NCBI RefSeq assembly: GCF_043641665.1
Contig: NC_092190.1
Coordinates: 15,002,048-15,066,047, forward strand
From: Enoplosus armatus
Lineage: Eukaryota; Chordata; Actinopteri; Centrarchiformes; Enoplosidae
Length of the DNA: 64,000 bases
Direction: 5' to 3'
Part shown: positions 1-13,022 of the stretch, one piece after another
How positions within the stretch are numbered: position 1 is the stretch's first letter
Layout of the letters: every line of letters begins with the position of its first letter
The notes under the pieces: generated by a model
The model's database searches: none
What the model was told of the DNA's origin: nothing
Seen by the model: only the letters and a program-made list of their open reading frames with translations
Position numbers and translations under genes: made by a program

Positions 1-3000
1 TATCCCTTTGTTTAAAATTGTGAGACACATTGATAGATCACTCTTTGGCAGGGGCTTGTTACCATGTTTAAAGTGCAATTCCTGGAGCACAGTCAGAAAC
101 TGACTGATTGTAAAGTGTTTTTCAACACCTACACTTTCCCAGAGCCCCCTGAAACAAGTGAAGGCAGGTGGAAGCACATAGAGATAGGGTTTTGCCTCAA
201 ATTGCTCATTTTCTGCTACACGGTTCACATTTACAAATGTATTGCCAACAAGAATGAATGGGAATGAATTTGCCCTCTGTGAAATGACAGTGGAATTCCC
301 AGAATCACTGAGCCACTGATCCAGAAACTTATAGCATTCATATGCTATTTTGTGAAGCATGGATCTGTCAATGGATTGAGATTGCTTACATGCTTCTTGC
401 AGCTGCTGAAGCACTGTCTCAGGCTTTGGACTGTTATGAACTCCCAACATTTGCAGAACTGGATCAGTGTTGTGTATTTTCAGATTGGCATGATCCAGCA
501 CGGGCTGTGTCATGTTAACGAGTAGGGAGCATTTGTCACTAAAAATATCAGTGGGCCTTCTAAGTGTTGGATTTCTTTCCATTTTTGTATCACCGGGGTA
601 AAACGCTGGGAGAAATTCAGTCATCCTCAGTGTTTCCCAGTGGAGACCTTCATCATACATGTGATTCTTCATAAGTTCAAGAAGGCACTTCAAATGCCCA
701 TATGCTTTCTTTTTGTCAATGCTCCAGGTTTTGGTAATTGTGGCTGTTTTCTCTGTGATGTCTCGCAAAGGAAGATGATCATTTGCCATTCCAAGTTCCA
801 ACAAGCGTTGAATCCTTTTGGGGGAGCAAAAGTCATTTTTGGTACCACCAAGCAAGCGTCCCTCTTCCGGTTCAAAAAGACAGGCCACTTTCCCTGTTGG
901 ATTCACAAGTTTCTTGATATACTGGAGCTGCCCGCCTGTTGTGGGGATGCAAGGATAGTGGACCAGTAGATTGTCAATTTCTTTGATACTGAGGTCAATT
1001 GCATGCATTATAAAAGTATCTCTACTCTTATGGTCCATGGTACCAAGGTTGTTAAACACTGCTTCTTGGTAAAACCTTTCCCAGTTCCATGTTCTGTTCT
1101 GTAAAACCTTTTCTAGGCCAGCCTGTTTGAAGCCATTTCTCAACCACAGTGGGAGAGGAACAACAAGGTTGGGTGCTTTTACATGTTTCTTGCACACCTG
1201 CACTGCAAGTGCACAAATGTCTCTATCCTCTTCAATGCTCTCATGTAGAAATATGGCATTGTCCATTGAGCACCACTGTTCTCCATCACTAAATAGCTCT
1301 GGGCCAATAGAGTGCTGGGCAATAGCAGAGTAAAATGCATCCACCAAAGGCTTGAAAGTTTCACTCACTTTCTCTCTATCAGGCCAAAAGTTGTGATAAC
1401 AGTACATTTCCAGTTGCTTGTTTTCATACATTTTCTTTAGTACCAAGAGTGCAGTTACATATGCGGTCACTACAGGATCCTGAAGAAGGGCTTTGTTCCA
1501 GTCATGTTTCACTCCACTCTCCCATAGACCTTTTCGGTTGCTTGTTACAGCAAATGTTCCATTTACATTGACTGGAAGACCTGTGTGAATGGAAAGAGGA
1601 AGGAAGCAAAATGCCTGTCCAACAAGATCTGTTTGTAATGAGGCCAGTTTCCCAGTGTCTGGATCATTTTTCAAAGGCACAGCGATCCCCCCGATGGGCA
1701 AAGAGAACTTGGCTTGCTTATTTTCTTGAAGGGACATTTTTAAAGACTGATGTGTCCCAAAGCAGTTGTACAGGAGCCAGGACTGGACTTCAGTTAGACC
1801 AGATTGCTGACTGGTTATTTGGACAATGTTGACTGTGCAGCAGTCAATGACCTCTTTGCATTTTCCATCAAGTTTCATCAATGATTTCTCAGCTTGATGC
1901 TGCTTTGACACATTGGTATCATCAGGAATCCTCATTGTACTCACAGTGGTTTTGGAGACAGTGAGAACGGTTTCTATTTCGTCAGGTCTTGGTGGAGTTG
2001 ATACATCGTTTGAGATACTTTGTAGAGATAATGTATTGATGTTCTTCAGAAACAGCAAGTGAGTTTGTGATTTTTCAGTAAAGTGCTGTTGAAAAGTGAT
2101 GATATTGTGTTTGTGATACACCTTTGTGCTTATTTCTGACTTGAGAGCCTCTTCTTCAGTTCGGAAAGGTAGTTTGATAAGAGTTCCGGGATAGGGTTCA
2201 GGGGTACTTTGTCTGGTGAAATTACAATCAAAAATGCGTTCATATGGTCCAAACTGACCAGGAAACCAATGAAAAAGTCGCTGCTGAGAGAGATCCAGCT
2301 TGATTCCAGGATTTGTTTTATGTTTGATGTGCTTCTTAAGGTGAGTTACATTTGGATCAAGAATGAGAAGACTGTTGCCACTGAGGATGGAAGGAACATC
2401 TGTCACATGATACACAGTATTGAATCCAAGTCCAAACTTTCCAATTTTTTTCACCTTGTTTTCCTTCGAGGCAGAGCCAACTCGGACAATATTTTCCCAA
2501 TCCGCTGCTGTGAACTGCTCATTATTAAATGCCCAAAGACAAGGTCCCTGACAAAGGGTCATATCAGGGTCAATGAGACTTTCAGGGGCAGCTTTGTGGA
2601 CTCTGAAATCGACCAAGAATTTACAGGCTTCTGCCCCAGCATCCTCTGCATTTTGAATGAGCTCTTTGAAGATGTCACTTTCTTCATCATACTCTTTAAG
2701 AATGTTTTTAATCCTTGTTGTTATTGGTTCAGACTGTCCACACTGTTCAATCCCCACTAACTCTGGAGCAAGGATGTAGGTGCTGAGAAATCTGATGTTC
2801 AACCATTCAGCTGTTGCTTTTGGGATTTCCTCATGTACGACATGAATTTCCTCCTGACTGCACTTAAGTTCTTTCAACCCATTTTTGCTTACGTCACAGA
2901 AGACTGCTGTTGACAGTGGTTTAAGGGTATATTGTTCACCCTCTATGAGGACTGGCACCGGGATGTCGTCAAGAACAGTCTTCCTCTCTCTCCACAGCCA

Positions 3001-6000
3001 GTTAAGAATTTCTATTGACACTTTTATCTCAGAAGAACTTGCAAATGGCTGTTGCCTTCCTTCAATGGCTTGCTGGATAGAATGAAGAATGCCAACAATT
3101 TCTTCATCTGAAAGCAATGTTCTCAGGCCAAACTCCTGAAGCAACCTCTTGTATGGCAGAAATTCATTTGGCACCTTCCCAATGTAAGAGCTCAGATCTA
3201 GATCACGTGGGTAGTCTAGAACCAGATCCTGTGGTGATACAAACTGGTTGCGGCTCCATAGCCAGCGTGTGTCCTTGTTCAATATTGTTGCAAATTCAGG
3301 TATGTGGTCTTGCATGTGTTTGTAAATGCTGTACAACTTTGTTTTGAAATCTACATTTGTGTCAGGATCAACCATTTTCTGTGCTTTTGATGTCAAGACT
3401 GACAAATTCTCTATCACTTTTTCAGGTGGGGGTACGCGTTTGAGACCAAGTCTGCTGACTTTGTCACTTAACTCTCCCACCAGTGGCATTACATGCCCAA
3501 CAATGTTCTGGTACTTAGAATATCTTATTTCATCGGGACAGAAGAAACAACTTTTCTGAGATTTGTCTTTGCAGTGTTTTTTGTCATTACTGGGTATAGC
3601 ACATGGGACCCATTTTTGCTTTTTGAGGCGATCAAGCTGCTCATGAGAAAACTTTGACAGTAGGTCATTAGTATCCAACATTTTCAAGAGCACCTGAGCT
3701 CTTTTGAGAGCATCAGTTTGAGAGTTAACATGCAGTTCGTTAATCCGTGTGGCGGCATGCAACAAGTGCTCAGGTGACACATCTATTTCTTTATTTAGCA
3801 ATCCTAGATCTGTTAGGCTTTGAAGCATCTGTGGTGTGTGAGTGTATAAAGGTGGGGGGAAGAAATCTGACTCAAAAATTACTTTAAAAGTTTGAATTCC
3901 TGGATCAAAAAAGCTTGAGGCCTTTTCAAGCTCTCCATTCACTTCAATGAAGCTCAAGTCTTTACATCTGCGTTTCAAGGTCTGATTTTGAGAGAAAAGG
4001 ATCATACCATGCTGTAAAATCCAAGTCATGATTTTTTCAGTGTCTTCTTTTCTGTAAGCCCCTCTCTCAATACAGTCGATGAGGAGATTGGCTGCTTCAG
4101 CTGTGTTCAAGAGATCTACTTTGAGCAGCTGTAACAGTCTGCGATCAGCCTCAGTTGCACACTGCACAACTGAATCAGGCATAGGGAGATCTGTTGGTAC
4201 TTTTAGACCAGAAATTAGAAGCACAGCCTGTTTTGATAGAGGTGCAACACAGGATCCTTTCATGGTTTGAAACAGAGGCAACTTTAAGAGTAAATCTTTC
4301 TCACTGACTGAGAGAGAATCCAGACGAGAGAGATAATCTTTCAGTTCTTCTCGTTCGCTGTGAGAGGCAGTTTCGAGTTCTCTGGTGAGATGCTGAGAAT
4401 CTAAATTCACCAAGACTTTCATGACACTCCTTGGAGATGGGCACAGCACATAAGAGTCTAGGTCTTCGTGCTTGAGCCAATTGTTTTCTCTCACCACTGT
4501 GCCACCGACTTTGTTCACCAACTGAGCTATTTGTTCTGGCAAGTTCATCTCCTTGCTTTTCTGAAAAATGAGGGTTGTGTTCTGCTGTATTCTTGCTAGT
4601 GATACAGGCTGACTGACCGTCAGAGAACTTACTGGTATTAATGGCATTCCAGTGAAATTACTTAACTCTTTGAAATGAGTGTTGAGAAATTTCCAGAATT
4701 CTTGGAGCCAGTCTAAAGGTGGATGTTGACTGCTGCTGGTGTCCCAGAGAACAAGTCCTGTCCTCACCTGCTTCCAGTCCTGTGGCAAATACCTCCTCGT
4801 ATATTCAGCCACTCGGTCTGCATCAATGTTGATGACCTTGAATAAATCTGAAAAATTGATATTTGGGGAAAACAAATATACATAAATATATGTATATGTA
4901 GTGTGAAAACATGCAGATGACAACTTTTAAATCACTGTATTCTAAAAAATGGCATTCCTACTTTTCCTGGACAGTTCTTTCAGGTGGGTACTGCAGGACG
5001 GACTGAGATCATCTGGGATGAAGAGGTGATTGCAGCTTGGTAGCAAGGCTCTGCACAAAGGATAAGTTTGTTCAGTGTGCATGTAACAAAAACAAGGACA
5101 TTTGTATATCATTTTAGTGTACATTGAGTGACCAAAACACAGATATTCTTTAACAATCTAAATCCAATCCAACACAAATAAAATAATATAATAAATAATA
5201 TACTGAAGCAAGTAAGCGTGAGTTGATCAGTACTAATGATCCTAAAATAGAATTTGGTGAACAACTGCCAACATGTTAACGGATGTAATTGCTTTAAATT
5301 ACAGTAAATAATAACTTGTGGTACTTCTAAGAGTATATAGGTATATAAGTACAGCATTCCTGGAGATCATGGAAAACATCTGAGCCACATCTGTGGTGTT
5401 TTATAAGGTCTGGAACAAATCATATGTATATACAAGCCATGCATGTATAATTAGGGCATTTGAGACTGGTATTAACCTTCTCCATAGTAGCATAGTTGAA
5501 ATTGCACTAATCAATATTTTTATATCAACAATGGATCAAATTAAATGCTTGATTGGCAAGGGGTCACTCGTAATGACAAACACACAGAAAATGATTACCC
5601 AACTCTGAAGCTCCCCTCAGTTCTACTGAGCACTTTAGCATCTTTCAGCTCATTGTTTTTCATTTCTGGGCAGCACCTTTACTGTTTTGATTCAATCGCA
5701 ATGCTCTCATCAAACCCTTTTCCAGCTGTAGCAGGCAGATCTTTTCTGCAAAGAAGCTCTGATAAACCCAATGTACACAACCTGCCCACCACTTGGCAGA
5801 CAGACAAGGTTAGCGACAAGCTGGTGAACATAGTGGAGCATTTAGCAACTACATAAGAGTCAGATATTTCCCTCAGGGGTTAGGGGTGACCAAAACAGAG
5901 ATAGAGGTAGAGTGACTATTAAATTCAACAGGTGGATACAAACACAACTGTAAATGAATGCTTATGTTGCTCTGTGTCTGATGGATGTGTAGATAGGCAG

Positions 6001-9000
6001 CCGTTTGCTAACATGTTCACCATAACAACTTTATGGAATGACAATATGTCAATATTGTGTTTAGAGCCTGTTTCGCTGCTACCCAGTGGCCAAAATTCCA
6101 GTTTTCAATAAGTTAAAATTCCAATAAGTTATTGCTTATTGCTTATAGCCTATAGCCGACAATGAACTTGGCTACACACCACATTGTTTGGTCCACTATT
6201 CAATAGTGATTATAGCAATAGTGATGGTAATAGTGATTGTTTTGCTTATGCACGACAAAGTGTTAAGCAACAGAAACCAGACCAAATAACAAATATGATT
6301 TTTCCTACTATGGCTGTAAGCCTAAAATGGTCATGACAAACAACATTTATAACCAGATAACCTTGATTTCTAATAGTAGACATACCTTTAGCAATGATAC
6401 ATTTTTTATCTAGAGAATAAAGCCAAAAATTAAAACCCTACCTTGGAAATTCATTGCTATCAATTAAAGCAGTGTCCTCCTCTCTGTCTGTGAAAGATCT
6501 GAAAGAGCCATCGTTGAGCGGAAGCAGCTGAAGACCCTTGAGTTCTCTGTATTTTCCATCACTCAAAATGTACTCCAATAGACAGAGTTTGTCGTCTTTG
6601 GAGATGATGTGCACGTCAATCCTTCTGAGAACGTCCCTTAGGAAAGTTGGAGTCACATGTTTTAGGGCGTTGAGGTGTGGATAAGCCTCATTTATAGCTC
6701 TTGCAACACTACCTGGTAAAGTTACCAGATTTTCTCCACTGGAAACCAAAGTCCTTTTAATGGCGGCCAGTACTTCAGGGCTTGTTGGACCATTACACGG
6801 GAACACAGCATCTGATAGAGTGATAAACTTTCTTTCATCTTTAGCAAGAGAAAGGACAGCCACATCCTGTCTGAATATGTGATGAAGAACATCCAGAGCA
6901 ACGGCATACCACTTGTCTTTATGCTTTATCCGGGTGATATCTGGCCACAGATCGTACACAGATGAGACAGGCAGAATAGATTCTTGGGCAAGTTTGATGG
7001 CATCCTGAATAATCATGAGGTATGCCTGTGGGAGCACCTCCTCCATCAGCAATTCATTCCACACAGCATGTTCGTCATGTTTCTGGTCTTCCTCTTGCCA
7101 CTTGATGTGCCTTCTGTTGTCTGTGAGGCCAAAGCACGCGTTGACATAAACTGGGAGCCCTGTCTTGTTGGATTCATTGTTTGGGAGGGGGAGAAAGCAG
7201 CTCAGTCTACTCTCACTACAGTCTCTCTTCCCACCACAAGGGAATGCCAAGTCAACTTGAGGGAAAAAGCTCAACTTTTTTGCTAGTGAATCAATATTTT
7301 CTACATTGCCTTCTTTCATGGTACATGTTGTCACAAGCCACTTTGTTTCTTTGTGGTCTTCTGAGTTGAGGGTTATCAATTTGAACCTTGTTGAACCCTC
7401 AATGATTGACTCTTCATCTGACTCCAAAACAACATCTGTGGGGACTGAGGATTTCACTTCAAGTCTGGTGTTAACAGTGCCATGTTCGTTGACGTGTATC
7501 AAGGACACAGAGGTCACACTTTTCAGGAACAGGAGGCTTAACTCTGCATCAGCAATGAAGCTATCAAAAAGCTCAACCACCTTATCAGAGTCATACAGAT
7601 TATCTGAAATATCTGATGCCTTGTTGCGCAAGGGGAATCTGAAAATTGTCCCGTCAAAGTGCTGATCCTCCGTGACGACTTTGGACCACTCTTGTCTGCT
7701 TACAAGCGAAACTATATCTCGAAAGGGTTGAAACTGATCATGCATGCTCGTCAGAGCTTCTTGGTCTTCTGGATTTTCCAAGGACCACCAGAAGCCTCCT
7801 TCTCTTTCTCCAAATATCTTTTCTTGGGGGTCCATGAAGCCAAGGTGCTCTGAACTGAATATACTTGGCACATCTGTGAATTAAGTGAAACAGATATTGT
7901 CCCATTAATTTACTACTTATATTCTCTAAAGACCAAAACTTAAACAGAGACTATTGGGTATATGTGTGGTAAATGTACATAGTTTCACCTGTTATGTGGT
8001 AAACAGAGTTGAAGCCGATTCCAAACCTCCCAACTTTGTTTGGGTCATTGCGCTTGACACTCCTCCCTGCCATCTGAATTCCTTTCCAGTCATCATTAGT
8101 GAACGCTGCATTGTTGTAGGCGTAGAGAGCAGGACCTTTGCAAAAACAAAACAATTCAGTTCCTGAGAAAAGTACTTATGACATTAGGTTAATACATCCA
8201 TGTGTTGTTCATTAATTCTCTCCTTCTCCCTATAACGGCTTGAGGTCTATCCCAACATGCATTGAGCGAAGTAAAAATGTTTAAGAGGAGCTCCTTGGTA
8301 GCCAAATGGTTACAGTGTACGCCAAATATCCGCAATGTCTCCAATTCAACTCCAGCCAACGACCTTTGTTGCATGTCGTGTCCCTCCCTCTCCCCATTTT
8401 TCCTGTCTGCCTCTTGACTCTCACTCTGTCTAATAAAGGCAAAAAAACACCCCCAAAATATGTTTAAAAAAGAAAATGTGGCTGAGGTTGTACACATATA
8501 ATCAGCAGACATAAGTTATTTTGGTAATATTTTAGTAACGTTAGGGTCTGTTGTCTAATATGGTGACCATGGTCTGCTGTAAATGTAAGCCGTGACATAT
8601 ATTCCAGAGACTGCCTTGCGTCTCTTATTATTTTTGTTGAAAGATACATCAGATGTTGATAACCACCCTAGAGCATTGCTATTCTCTAAACATCCTGCAT
8701 ACCTTGGTATTCTCCCAATTCATCAGTCCAAAGGTTCTCAGTCCCATAGCTTCTCTCATCATGCAAGAAAACCACTTCTGTGGCTTGAGCATCATCTGCA
8801 TTTTGAATCAGCTCCTGTTGACAAATAAAAACAATAACCATTAACAGAGTTTGGCACACCAAAGCTAACAATCAAGGATTCCCATGTTCCTCTGCACTAC
8901 TGCCACTGTGCCAAGCTGGAGCTACACAAATTAGTATACACACACACTGCACACTGTTAGTCCACCCACACAGGTGTTTTCACTTATGTTGCCTAATTAG

Positions 9001-11725
9001 ACTTCCTCTCAGGACTGTGTGGGCATGTACAAACTGCACGTGATTGACATCTCCCCACATGAAATGCCGCCATAATTAATGTGATTAATTGTCCAGTGTT
9101 CATCAAGTCAAATGTCCAAAGTGAGAAAGGTCTATTGGACTTAAAATTACAGTTATAAATTGATACACTACCAATATACACAGAGTTATCAGTTCATTCA
9201 GTACACCCACAGAGGCTAAATCTAATGAAATCTAATTCAATGGCTCTTCAATAAATCCTACTTTTATGTGGTTTATCATGTTCAGTTCTGCTGACATGGT
9301 AATTTTGGAGGCTGTAGTTGTAGTATTGCTTAATTCTATTGCATTATATTTCTAATATATTGTCTACCTCCACTGAAATAATGGGGGTACCTAATAAACT
9401 GGCAACTCAATCAAATGCAGAACATCAGTGCATGACATAACTAAATCATGATTTCCTTGTTTGCAACAAACCCAGTGTTATCATGTTTCATATCAACTGT
9501 TTAGCCAGTGTAAAGGTACAATACACTCTTTAACAGAAGACTTTCTGACTTGTCACAGTAGTAAAAGCACAGGTGTTACTAAGAACATTAATGAAGGCTG
9601 AATTCCATTCAGCTGCTGCAGTTTCAGGGTGCTGGTATTGAGCATACTGGCTCATGAGCATTACTGCAGCACTCGAACATAACGCAGTCATCGTTACAGT
9701 GATTTTTATTAGTGAGACCTGTGCTTTTCCTATTATCACAAGTCAAAATGTCTGCTGTGAAACAGACTTAGGGATCATGCTTTACAACAAATTCTGACAA
9801 CCAGCATTTTGTGGTAGAAAAATATATTTTGTACCATTTCATTTTCTGTCAATAAGCTCCATTGATCTGTTTAGAAACTGAGGGAAAAATTGTCCCAGAA
9901 AAAGATAAAAATACTTTGCTTTCAGAAAGCTGCCTTTTTTTGAAAATTTAAAAATTCTACAGACATTATTTATATTTTATTTCTATTGTGAGAATGCAAC
10001 TATTATAGCAACATTAAACAGACACAGTCTTCATTTCTTTGCTTTTATTGTTTAACAGAGACAATGTGCAATGCATTCATTGCACCAGATGTTGTTAAAA
10101 GCTCATTTGCTCATCTGTGGTCCCTGTGTTGGGGCCCATCCAAGTTTTTATAGAATAAAAACTAATGTGATAAATGGGTTCATTGAATGTGGCACCTCCT
10201 TTGTTGTTTTATTGGCAGGGCAAATGGAAATGGTGCAATTAAACATTTTTTTCATATCTCCCATCCAAAATGTCATAACATCACCTGTCTTTAGGAATCA
10301 AAATAAGTATAAGCAAAATCAACATGTTTAGCAACCATTCTGGTCATAAACACTTCAAAAATCAAGGTGTGTATAAGTAAATGATGCTATTAGTAGGTTA
10401 TGTATCAATTAGAAAATATGAAATGTTAAAAGTAATTATTATGACCAGTATCTAACAGAGCATTGTACCAACCTTCAGAATTTGTCCACCATCTGGATAT
10501 CGACGTAGAATATCTTTCAGGTAGTCAATGAAGGGCGGTGCTGTGGCCCCGAAGGACGTTCTAAACAAAGCAGGATCGAAGAGTAAGAGTTAAAATTCAA
10601 TCAACACAGGGTGAGTCCTCCTGAAATAAATAGGGTAGGAAGAGCACATATATTTGACTTAAATGTTTAGCCATAAAGTTGAAGTCAGTGATACCTGTTG
10701 TTTCCTTATTGGCCAATAAAAAGGATTCAGAGCTATAATTTTCACAAGTATATCGCATGTGAATTTATACAGATACATGCTCCAAGGCTAATACAAATCT
10801 AATGTATAGGGGCGTGTAAGTGGTTATGAAATTGTCATGTATTCTTATTGTGTATAATCAGTCATGCAAAAAAAGCTTGTCAAATAATGCATAAATCAAG
10901 CATTAACTGCTAAATATTTCTACACCAGCAGACAGCACTTGCTATATGAGCTCTATCTTAGTCTTATTAGTTATAATAGTTTCAATTAATTATTCATTAT
11001 TATGTATCTATTTGCATATGCAACAGATTTCTTCAACATTTATTCATCAAACCTACTCTGCAAGTAAATACAAAGTTTGTATAGCGTGTTGTTCTTGATT
11101 TGTTGTGTTCACAAGACGGACTTGACAGACACACACACAGTCGCAATGACAACAACTTGATCTCTCAGTACTAGTGCACGTTTATGGGATATCCTTTTGG
11201 CCTTCACAATTTACTGAATTGATCAACACGCAGGAAAATGAATTAAAAGATTGAAATAAGTGATATCTGCCAAACCTCATTGTAAATTCTTATGATTTGA
11301 TGATGATATGGTGAATAGCAAGCATGTACATACATATTTGTTAATACTATGAGTCTCTACTGGTTAATGTGACATAGATCCATCTGTCTGATACAACAAT
11401 AATGTTCTGTACAATACGATGTATGGTGCTTAGGAAGGTCAAAAATTCAATTACAATTGAATTTGATATAACGTTCTTTTCTATAAGGCGAAACACTAGC
11501 ATATATGTGCAAAACAAAAGAAAGCAATCTCGTCCTATGGCTGGGGATTGATTTCATAAGTTTCTTAAGAAATCAGTGTCAGTAACTGAAATGCTGCTTC
11601 AGTGCCCTCAAAATGAAAGAAGATTATCAGGTTTTCCCGCATCTTACCGTCATCAGTTGGCACATGAAAGTGAATTCAGATAGACTTGCAACTCACCGAG
11701 TTTTTTTCTTTGCCTTCGCACTCAT
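1..11725 (-). CDS. Sacsin-like giant protein, N-terminal 2248 codons (partial, continues past position 1)
   Basis: Coding exons read on the minus strand: 11725-11697, 10560-10473, 8814-8703, 8135-7989, 7873-6442, 5050-4962 and 4847 to beyond 1. All junctions have GT-AG signals and matching phase. The start [10 protein letters not shown] is followed directly by the sacsin repeat region entry ([20 protein letters not shown]). Repeat 1 has the GHKL ATPase motifs ELIQNADDA (about residues 40-48) and [18 protein letters not shown] (about 110-127). Repeat 2 lies in the giant last exon, with [11 protein letters not shown] (about residue 1360, near position 2650) and [17 protein letters not shown] (near 2440-2390). 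Sacsin is an Hsp90-like co-chaperone scaffold. This copy lacks the N-terminal ubiquitin-like domain, and any third repeat, J domain or HEPN domain would lie off the window. The giant exon has no stop in 1615 codons, so the gene looks functional. Family assignment is secure; orthology to SACS is unlikely and a fish sacsin-like paralogue is more probable. Confidence 0.92.
8285..8459 (+). mobile_element. tRNA-derived SINE with 8-bp target-site duplication
   Basis: The head resembles a tRNA promoter: an A-box-like TAGCCAAATGGTTACAGTG, then a B-box-like AATTCAACTCC. The body contains the fish SINE signature ACCTTTGTTGCATGTCGTG followed by a C/T-rich stretch and CTAATAAAGGCAAAAA. The flanks carry an identical 8-bp duplication, ATGTTTAA at 8277-8284 and 8460-8467. 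It lies in the sacsin-like intron between the exons at 8703 and 8135. Confidence 0.85.
9386..9412 (+). repeat. Possible DNA-transposon end fragment
   Basis: The stretch GGGGGTACCTAATAAACTGG resembles the 'GTACCTAATAAAGTGG' end found in many fish non-autonomous hAT-type elements. No opposite terminus was identified, so the boundaries are unknown. It lies within the long sacsin-like intron 8815-10472, where I see nothing else identifiable. Confidence 0.35.
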
Positions 11726-11742
11726 CCCTGCTGGGTTGGATG
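11697..11742 (-). other. Exon 2 of the sacsin-like gene, carrying the start codon
   Basis: A 3' splice site (CTCTCTTACAG) precedes 11742 on the minus strand, and a donor (CTCG|GTGAGT) follows 11697. The ATG at 11725-11723 opens nine codons plus two bases, which join the single first base of the next exon at 10560 to give an arginine codon. The joined protein then reads straight into the conserved sacsin repeat, which is why I chose this start. Confidence 0.85.
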
Positions 11743-12433
11743 CTGTAAGAGAGTCGGAGTATTGTGACACAAGCATTGCAGAACAAACTATTTTTATCCA
11801 CGTCAAACTCAAATGAAATCAATGTAATCGTTGCCGATAATAAAAAGTTAACACAGAAGACTTGTGTAAAACACCTCATAAGTACATTAGAACGGCTGAA
11901 TATTTGTTTTAATGCTTTAAAGTTTACAAAGCTGAAAACGTACTGTAAATAACCAGACATTACTGGATACTGTGTGAAACAGACAAACACAAATTCATTC
12001 AGGGAAGTATCTAGATACTTTTGCTGAGTCACACCGCAGTATTGTAGACTCTTCAAAACTACTCATTTCTGTGGTGTTTACGCTTGCAATTAGTGAGGCG
12101 AACTGCTCTGGTATACACAGGCCTGTCCAGTTTAATGAATCACCTGGTTCATGGAAGTAGCATAATGTTTCTCCACAAAACAGGAAATGGACTAATAAAT
12201 AAATGCAAATACAGGGATGCTGAATAAAATGTAATAATATAATGATAATAAAATGTTTTTTTTTATTTCATGAATTCATTTCTGTGGCATTAAATCTTTT
12301 CATCTTGCTGTTATCCATTTTGCATGCATTTCCCCCCATAATTCCCTATACGCACTTAACATACTATAAACTTACTCACGAGACGCTCATAAAGATGCTA
12401 ATAATTAATCACACAGTAATAAAATGACAGTAC

Positions 12434-12488
12434 CTCAGTCATGTTAGTCGAAGAGTCGCATCTGCTCCGCTGTTACCAAGTTCACGGA
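12434..12488 (-). other. Probable non-coding first exon of the sacsin-like gene
   Basis: A TATA-like box lies at 12517-12524. About 30 bases downstream on the minus strand would place the transcription start near 12488. A donor GACTGAG|GTACTG ends the putative exon at 12434. The next acceptor in the same direction is the one opening the start-codon exon at 11742. The TSS position is inferred from spacing only. Confidence 0.5.
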
Positions 12489-12516
12489 GACTAATGAAGT
12501 TGCATTAGCTGTGCTG

Positions 12517-12524
12517 TTTATAAA
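12517..12524 (-). promoter_or_regulatory. TATA-like box of the sacsin-like gene
   Basis: The octamer TTTATAAA reads the same on both strands. It sits between the IRF-type sites (12551-12662) and the putative first exon, at normal TATA spacing for transcription leftward. Confidence 0.55.
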
Positions 12525-12550
12525 GGCTGGGAGGTCCAACACAAATACGA

Positions 12551-12662
12551 AGTTTCTTTCGTTTTCCACTGAGCTCAAGTGCCACTTGCTAAGAAACGAA
12601 ACTTTAGGACAACGAAGGAAATCAAAGATCGTTTCTTCTGCCATTCCCAATGAAACGAAACT
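12551..12662. promoter_or_regulatory. Cluster of ISRE/IRF-like elements
   Basis: At 12566-12551 the minus strand reads GAAAACGAAAGAAACT, which contains the ISRE core GAAANNGAAA. At 12594-12603 and 12653-12662 the plus strand reads AAACGAAACT, which fits the IRF core AANNGAAA. Three such sites within 112 bases, 30 to 140 bases upstream of a TATA box, is the layout of an interferon-stimulated promoter. The zinc-finger gene on the other side could share it. Confidence 0.55.
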
Positions 12663-12879
12663 GTTCTGATTTAGGGGTTGAATATGAGTTAAGTTTCCAT
12701 TCCGTGGATGAGATCTGCCCTCCAGAAGGCCCATCAAAAATAACAACAAATCAAGTCTGTTCACATATATGAACTTTCTTCCGCATTGTCTTTGTGAAAT
12801 GTATTTGCACACACCGACATCATCACATGAAGCCTTTAAAGACAGTTACTCCGCCACTCGCTAGATGATGCTGCAGCAC

Positions 12880-13022
12880 ATTTCTATCAGGGGAAACCGG
12901 GAAGCTTCTTGCAGGAAAATGCAGGAGGCGAAACGCGATCTCCCCGTTGTTATCTGGGTGTTATGGTGATGTTAAACTGCGTTTACCGACGCATGCACAT
13001 TGTCTTGGAAAGAATGAACACG
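12880..13022 (+). other. Possible 5' UTR exon of the zinc-finger gene
   Basis: A good donor (AACACG|GTATGT) ends at 13022, and an acceptor (CACTTCCAG) lies at 13381, just ahead of the zinc-finger reading frame. Joining them leaves the short upstream ATGs out of frame or quickly stopped, so the exon is probably untranslated. The 5' boundary is a guess. Confidence 0.4.

Noticed and set aside
6984..7665. Plus-strand open frames opposite the sacsin-like exon 6
   Set aside because: The minus strand has the in-phase conserved exon; these are shadows.
12444..12812. Open frame of 122 codons on the minus strand over the sacsin-like promoter
   Set aside because: It crosses the IRF sites, TATA box and predicted first exon, has no family resemblance, and does not connect in frame with the sacsin-like start.
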